NCBI GenBank assembly: GCA_028290305.1
Contig: JAQGKC010000150.1
Location: 1 to 18,027 of the forward strand
Direction of reading: 5' to 3'
DNA length: 18,027 nucleotides
Origin: Bradyrhizobium sp.
GTDB taxonomy: Bacteria > Pseudomonadota > Alphaproteobacteria > Rhizobiales > Xanthobacteraceae
Within the stretch, counting starts at the first letter, position 1. Each line of letters starts with the position of its first letter. Of the stretch, positions 14,237 to 18,027 are shown piece after piece. The notes beneath the pieces were generated by a model. It saw nothing but the letters and a program-made list of their open reading frames with translations. It was not told where the DNA came from and ran no database searches. The translations under genes and the position numbers were made by a program.

Positions 14237-14527
14237 AATGATCCACCATGATGGCCTCAGCTGCGCAGCCGGCCGGCTGGCGGCGACCGCTGTCGATTTC
14301 CGCTATTCCGCAGGCGGGACTTGGGATGCGTTTTCGCGGGCCCTAGAGAGCAACGATTTGAAAAGTGGCGCCCGCGCCGGCCAAAGTGATCGATAGTGGC
14401 GTCGGTTAGCGAGCTGGCCCTTCGAGCGAAGCAGGGAGGGATTCTCAGCTCCTCTCCAGAGACCTCGAAAACGTTTTCCGGGCACGTTTCACATGGCTGC
14501 GTCATCGTCGAGACGTAAGGCTGTGGC
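14237..14527. other. Convergent intergenic region with two perfect palindromes
   Basis: The YihY and TAXI genes end here tail to tail. CAGCCGGCCGGCTG (14266-14279) and GAAAACGTTTTC (14467-14478) are perfect palindromes. Neither is followed by a T-run. No gene is supported. Confidence 0.5.
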
Positions 14528-15928
14528 CTATCGCCCCGCCGCGAGCCGGTTCGAGGTGCCCGCTTGCAATGCCGCGCGCCTCTCGACGGTGGCGTGATTG
14601 AACAGTTCGAGCACCAGGCCAAAGGCCGCCAGCTCCTCTTCCTCGATGGCGCCGTCATCGTAGCATTCGAGCGCTTCACCGATGATGACGTCGACCTCGC
14701 GCTGCATCGCCAGCAATTCCTGGTTGGATTCCGCGGTGCGCACCCTGGAAACCATGGCCAGGATTCTGTTGCGATGGCCGGTATTTTCTTCTCTTTCGTC
14801 CCGATTCAAATAGTGACGCAACCAGGCGCCGGCCGAACCGATCCCGGAGAGAAGCAGCAGCGCAAACCAGAAGTAATCGCCGTACCTGTCAAGGAAGGTG
14901 CGTTCAGTGCCGTCGATGACGGCTGCCGCTCCCCGGTGTACCGGCAGTTCGGCGTCTTTCTCGGTATCCGGCTTGGTGATGTGCGCCGCGCCAGGCACTT
15001 GCCTGGCAATCGCCTGACGGACGGCGAATAGTTGTCGGAAAAATGCCGCCACCGTCGTTTCAGACAAAGCCTCTCGCGCCACGATTAGGTGGCTGACGCT
15101 GACCGTCTCGACCTTGTCATCCGGCCAGGCCGGATTCGCATTGAAGACGCTGGGTGGAATTTCTTCGGATTCATAACGCGGGTGCTTCAGGGCGATGGCT
15201 TCCGATGCCTCGATCGCGAGAAACTTCGGCTCGCCTCGCGCCCGGGCCGTCGCGGCGATGGCGTCGGACGTGATTTTGCTGTCGAGCGGACCGACCGCCA
15301 TGAATGCATCGAGGGTCGGGTCGCGCGCCAGCTCTTCGATCTGCCCGGTGCCAAAGTGCGTCATCGCGACCTTGTCCGCCTCCACGCCGGCGGCGCTCAG
15401 GGTGAGCCGGAGCAACGCGGCGTTCGCGGGGGTCCGGCCGATGATGCCGACCCTGTGCCCTGCGAGATCGGCGATTTCCTTGATTTTCGGCGCGGGCTTT
15501 CTTTTGGAACTCTTGCCCGCAGGTCCGGAAGGCGCCCACAGCACAACGAAGTTCTTGCGCACGATGGCGACGGTCTGCGCGTCGGCCGGCATCTCCAGAT
15601 CGGCACGACCGACCGCAAGGTCGGCCTTGCCAGCACCAAGCAAAGCGAGGCCTTCGGCCGCTCCGTCGGTCGTGATCGGAGACAGCCTGACCGTCCTGCT
15701 TTCGCCGGCGAAAACCTCGGCCATCGCCTGAATCACTTTTTGATCGTCGCTTCCAGGCGGTCCGACCGCAATCCGGAGAGTTACTGGTCGCAACGCATAG
15801 TACAGGGCGCCCGCGGCGGCGCCAAAAACGAGAAATCCAACGGCCAAGACCAGCAGTAAGGAATTGCTCCTTCTCCGCCGTCGGCGGGCTGCGTCACTCC
15901 TTTCATTTGCACCGTCGGACGAGGACAT
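14528..15928 (-). CDS. TAXI-type TRAP transporter solute-binding protein, membrane-anchored at both ends
   Basis: With the ATG at 15928 the protein has 466 residues; the frame is open to a GTG at 15979, and neither start has a clear ribosome site. I preferred 15928 because it begins a polar Arg-rich head (ARRRRRRSNS) directly before membrane segment 1 (LLLVLAVGFLVFGAAAGALY, 24-43). The binding domain follows, opening with LRIAVGPPGSDDQKVIQAMA and including DLAVGRADLEMPADAQTVAI and VGIIGRTPANAALLRLTLSA, all typical of TAXI proteins. A second membrane helix (FALLLLSGIGSAGAWL, about 352-374) leads to a helical cytoplasmic tail rich in Glu. Usual TAXI proteins are free periplasmic proteins paired with a fused TRAP permease; no permease gene is here, so a sensory or scaffold role is possible. 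The MFS gene lies 200 bp upstream on the same strand. Confidence 0.88.
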   Translation of the reverse strand: MSSSDGANERSDAARRRRRRSNSLLLVLAVGFLVFGAAAGALYYALRPVTLRIAVGPPGSDDQKVIQAMAEVFAGESRTVRLSPITTDGAAEGLALLGAGKADLAVGRADLEMPADAQTVAIVRKNFVVLWAPSGPAGKSSKRKPAPKIKEIADLAGHRVGIIGRTPANAALLRLTLSAAGVEADKVAMTHFGTGQIEELARDPTLDAFMAVGPLDSKITSDAIAATARARGEPKFLAIEASEAIALKHPRYESEEIPPSVFNANPAWPDDKVETVSVSHLIVAREALSETTVAAFFRQLFAVRQAIARQVPGAAHITKPDTEKDAELPVHRGAAAVIDGTERTFLDRYGDYFWFALLLLSGIGSAGAWLRHYLNRDEREENTGHRNRILAMVSRVRTAESNQELLAMQREVDVIIGEALECYDDGAIEEEELAAFGLVLELFNHATVERRAALQAGTSNRLAAGR

Positions 15929-16128
15929 TGCCGCTGCCAGTTGGAGATCAAAGCCGTTCCTGCTTTGCAGGCATACCACGCTTTTTCCAAGGACAACGTC
16001 GGAGCAGCTTCCCTTTTTTCAAGAGCGGAACACCATCAGGCGGCCTGAAAATGCGATGGCCAACCTCACTGGCCACACACCATTTCCCCACATGTCCGTG
16101 CTCCTCTGGCCGTCTAAGCTGGCGGCCT

Positions 16129-17409
16129 CTAAACAACGCGTTTGCCAGCCTGGGCCGCGATCGGCCTCTGCACAAAATACATCACGATCAGGGAAATCAC
16201 CGCCGTTGTAACGACGACGTATCCCAGCCGGTCGAAATGCCGGAGCGAACCGTCGGCATCTTGTGCGATGAGCGCGGCGGCGAGCACGGAGCCGAGGCCG
16301 CCGGAGAGTTGTTGCAGGGAAGCGCCGACCGCGCTGAAGGAGCCGCGTTGTGTGGGCTCTGGGATTGCGGAAATCAACGCCTGCGACGGGATCATGCGCG
16401 AAAATATGCCGACGAACATCATGACGTTGACCAGGATCGCGACCGCCAGACTCACCTGACCGAGATGCGTATAGATCAGCACCATGACGATGGACATGCC
16501 GCTGCCGAAGGCGAAGGTAGGGAATTTGCCAAAAGCATCGCTCGCGCGTCCCACTAGCGGTCCGATGAAAATGCTAAACAGGCCGGAGATGAGATAGATC
16601 GTCGGCAGATGACCGATATCGATGCCGAGATTATGCACGGTGTAGGCGCTGCCGAACGGCATCAGCATGTAGCCGCCGGTCGCCAGCAGCGTCGTCACCG
16701 CGAATGCCATCCAATAACGTGGCTGTGCGACCGTTGCTATCAGATGCCGGAACGCGTTTTTGTCCTGCTTCAGCAAGAGATGGCCGTTCACCGGTTTCAT
16801 CAAAAACAGCACGGCGGCCATCCCGGCGGTCGACAGGCCGACCAATGCGCCGAACGCGACGTGCCAATTCCAATGGTTGGAGAGAAAAAGACCGGCTGGG
16901 ATGCCAAGCACTTGGCTTGCGGCGAAGGCGGTTTGCACGAAGCCCATGACGCGGCCGCGCAATTGCAGCGCAAAGAGATCGGTGACGATGGCGAGCACCA
17001 TGGAGCCGATCACACCGCCGAACAAGCCGGTAACGATCCGCCCCAGCAGCAGCACATGATAGTTGGGAGCGATCGCGCAAAGCGCCGTTCCAAGGGTAAA
17101 GCCGACATAAAAAGACAAAAGCAGCCACTTGCGATCGAACTGATCGGCAAAGCCGGCCGCCAGGATCCCGGAAATTCCCGCGCTGAATGCGTAGGCGGAG
17201 ACCGCCACCCCGAACTGTGCGGCAGAAATATCGAGCGCCGGCATGATGATGGCGCCGAGTGGCGACATGATCATGAAATCGATGATTATCGTGAACTGGA
17301 CAAGCGCCAGCAGCGCAACGAGGATTGACTGGTAGCGCGAAAAGCCGCGGGATAGCTCTTGCGGCTCATCGATCGGCTCCGTCAGGGTTTGTTCGGTCAT
17401 GACATTCAT
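16129..17409 (-). CDS. Major facilitator superfamily exporter (DHA1-like)
   Basis: A 426-residue protein with about 12 hydrophobic segments. The first, SILVALLALVQFTIIIDFMI (28-47), begins after a short polar N-terminus. GFADQFDRKW (86-95) is the MFS motif A between helices 2 and 3, and the central loop (MKPVNGHLLLKQDKNAFRHL) separates the two six-helix halves. Length and motifs fit proton-driven drug or metabolite efflux pumps of the AraJ/Bcr type; the substrate cannot be told. The start could be 17409 or the ATG at 17400; neither has a Shine-Dalgarno match, because the sequence just upstream is pyrimidine-rich. No regulator gene is seen directly upstream. The TAXI gene follows 200 bp downstream without a clear terminator between. 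Confidence 0.92.
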   Translation of the reverse strand: MNVMTEQTLTEPIDEPQELSRGFSRYQSILVALLALVQFTIIIDFMIMSPLGAIIMPALDISAAQFGVAVSAYAFSAGISGILAAGFADQFDRKWLLLSFYVGFTLGTALCAIAPNYHVLLLGRIVTGLFGGVIGSMVLAIVTDLFALQLRGRVMGFVQTAFAASQVLGIPAGLFLSNHWNWHVAFGALVGLSTAGMAAVLFLMKPVNGHLLLKQDKNAFRHLIATVAQPRYWMAFAVTTLLATGGYMLMPFGSAYTVHNLGIDIGHLPTIYLISGLFSIFIGPLVGRASDAFGKFPTFAFGSGMSIVMVLIYTHLGQVSLAVAILVNVMMFVGIFSRMIPSQALISAIPEPTQRGSFSAVGASLQQLSGGLGSVLAAALIAQDADGSLRHFDRLGYVVVTTAVISLIVMYFVQRPIAAQAGKRVV

Positions 17410-18027
17410 TCGGGAGGGAGAAAGATGAGGACGTGCGATGTGCTGCTGAACGCCAGTCCCTATCTATTCTGGCTCTGCGTTATTTCGATGGCTTGACAAG
17501 CAGTTTAATGCCTGCTCGACGACGGTGCGTCGGTTCAGGCTGCGGTAGGTTCTATCGCCACATCCCCGCATGCGCGCACTGATATCCGGCTTTGGCCCTT
17601 GGCTGGCCGTGCGAGCTGCGGTGTCAGCCGATACGACCGGCCACCGTCCGCTCGAACAGACGGAGTCGCTTTTCGGGAATGAAGCCTATCCTGGAGGCAT
17701 AGAGGTGACGATCGCCCTGCGCGTGCAGGCCTTGGACGAAGAAGCGCTCCGATGGCCGCAACGTCGGCTTCACCGCCAATAGCGCACGTCATCCGTTGGA
17801 CCAGTGCTGTCGGCGTCATGCCACAACCCGACTCATGCAGTGCAGCAAACAGCACCCTCACTCGATCCCTCGTCGATATAAGATCACTCAATTCCCGCTG
17901 CCGTCATCAGTGAGCGCTGAGCGCATGGCGTGGACGGCAATTGCCGCTATGAGAGAGCCGTAACAAAAAGCCCGGAAAAAGCCAATTCCGATCGCAAGAG
18001 TGCGCGGCAACGCCTGCCCCGGGACGA
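17410..18027. other. Gene-poor right end of the window
   Basis: No intact gene supported. A minus-strand frame (17891 down, TTG start) gives SDLISTRDRVRVLFAALHES and, after a shift to the next frame at about 17790, RFFVQGLHAQGDRHLYASRI with GFIPEKRLRLFERTVAGRIG. The two pieces could be a decayed gene, but I recognise no family. The promoter of the MFS gene should lie in the first 100-150 bases; I see no confident -35/-10 pair. Confidence 0.4.

Noticed and set aside
13153..14241. 362-codon plus-strand frame overlapping the YihY gene
   Set aside because: Lies in the +1 frame of YihY, is extremely Arg-rich, and has no membrane segments or motifs; the YihY frame carries the real protein.
14238..14396. 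52-codon frame starting one base after the YihY stop
   Set aside because: Position hints at translational coupling, but there is no ribosome site, no recognisable family and low protein-like character.
15089..15859. 256-codon frame antisense to the TAXI gene
   Set aside because: Composition is Arg/Gly/Asp-rich as expected from the opposite strand of a GC-rich gene; the TAXI protein is clearly recognisable.
16060..16128. Short GGCCA/TGGCC and GGCCG/CGGCC dyads between the MFS and TAXI genes
   Set aside because: Stems of 5 bp without a T-tract are too weak to call a terminator.
16609..17328. 239-codon frame antisense to the MFS gene
   Set aside because: His- and Gln-rich shadow of hydrophobic codons on the other strand.
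17425..17496. 23-codon plus-strand frame behind a GGAGGGAG sequence
   Set aside because: The purine tract is the complement of the pyrimidine-rich DNA upstream of the MFS start; a 23-residue product with no known relatives is not enough to call a gene.
1..18027. CRISPR arrays, tRNA or rRNA genes, complete insertion sequences
   Set aside because: No regularly spaced direct repeats, no cloverleaf with a TTC-arm signature, and no intact transposase or paired terminal repeats were seen when reading both strands.

Overview
The window looks like chromosomal DNA of a high-GC alphaproteobacterium in or near Bradyrhizobium (Nitrobacteraceae). This rests on recalled resemblance of several proteins to Bradyrhizobium families and on an EcfG-type (general stress response) promoter; no database search was possible. 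Intact genes alternate with long non-coding stretches full of broken gene fragments, so much of the window reads as an old, decaying accessory region.

Layout. 1-548 (-): the N-terminal part of an AraC-family regulator that runs off the window. 549-1443: no intact gene, a faint AraC helix-turn-helix remnant and an 18-bp inverted repeat. 1444-4761: a regulated metabolic unit, with a GcvA-like LysR regulator (-) divergent from a berberine-bridge-type FAD oxidoreductase and a GNAT acetyltransferase (+, 31-bp gap). A T-N11-A LysR box lies between them. 4762-6879: decayed DNA with an HU-like gene interrupted by one in-frame amber codon, its likely terminator, a frameshifted excisionase-like helix-turn-helix remnant, and a strong hairpin. 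6880-7950 (+): an intact ATP-grasp-like gene of the Cj0069 family. 7983-9484 (-): remnants of a YncE-like beta-propeller and of ChrB downstream of an intact TauE/SafE exporter with a perfect 17-bp palindrome upstream. 9683-10410 (-): a tyrosine-recombinase pseudogene with an internal deletion, followed by a small intact gene (TTG start) and a frameshifted response-regulator receiver.

11724-14236: two divergent genes, a DUF4118-like/HisKA_2 sensor histidine kinase (-) and a YihY/UPF0761 membrane protein (+). The kinase start is immediately preceded by GGAAC-N17-CGTT, which predicts sigma-EcfG control and a leaderless or nearly leaderless mRNA. The YihY gene has the close variant GGAAC-N17-GGTT. 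A six-run guanine tract capable of forming a G-quadruplex lies between them. 14528-17409 (-): a membrane-anchored TAXI-type solute-binding protein without TRAP permease genes beside it, downstream of an MFS exporter. 17410-18027 holds no gene I can support.

I see no convincing new multi-gene system. The best leads are the stress-controlled kinase/YihY pair, the amber-interrupted HU-like gene, the dual-anchored orphan TAXI protein, and several perfect palindromes at gene borders.
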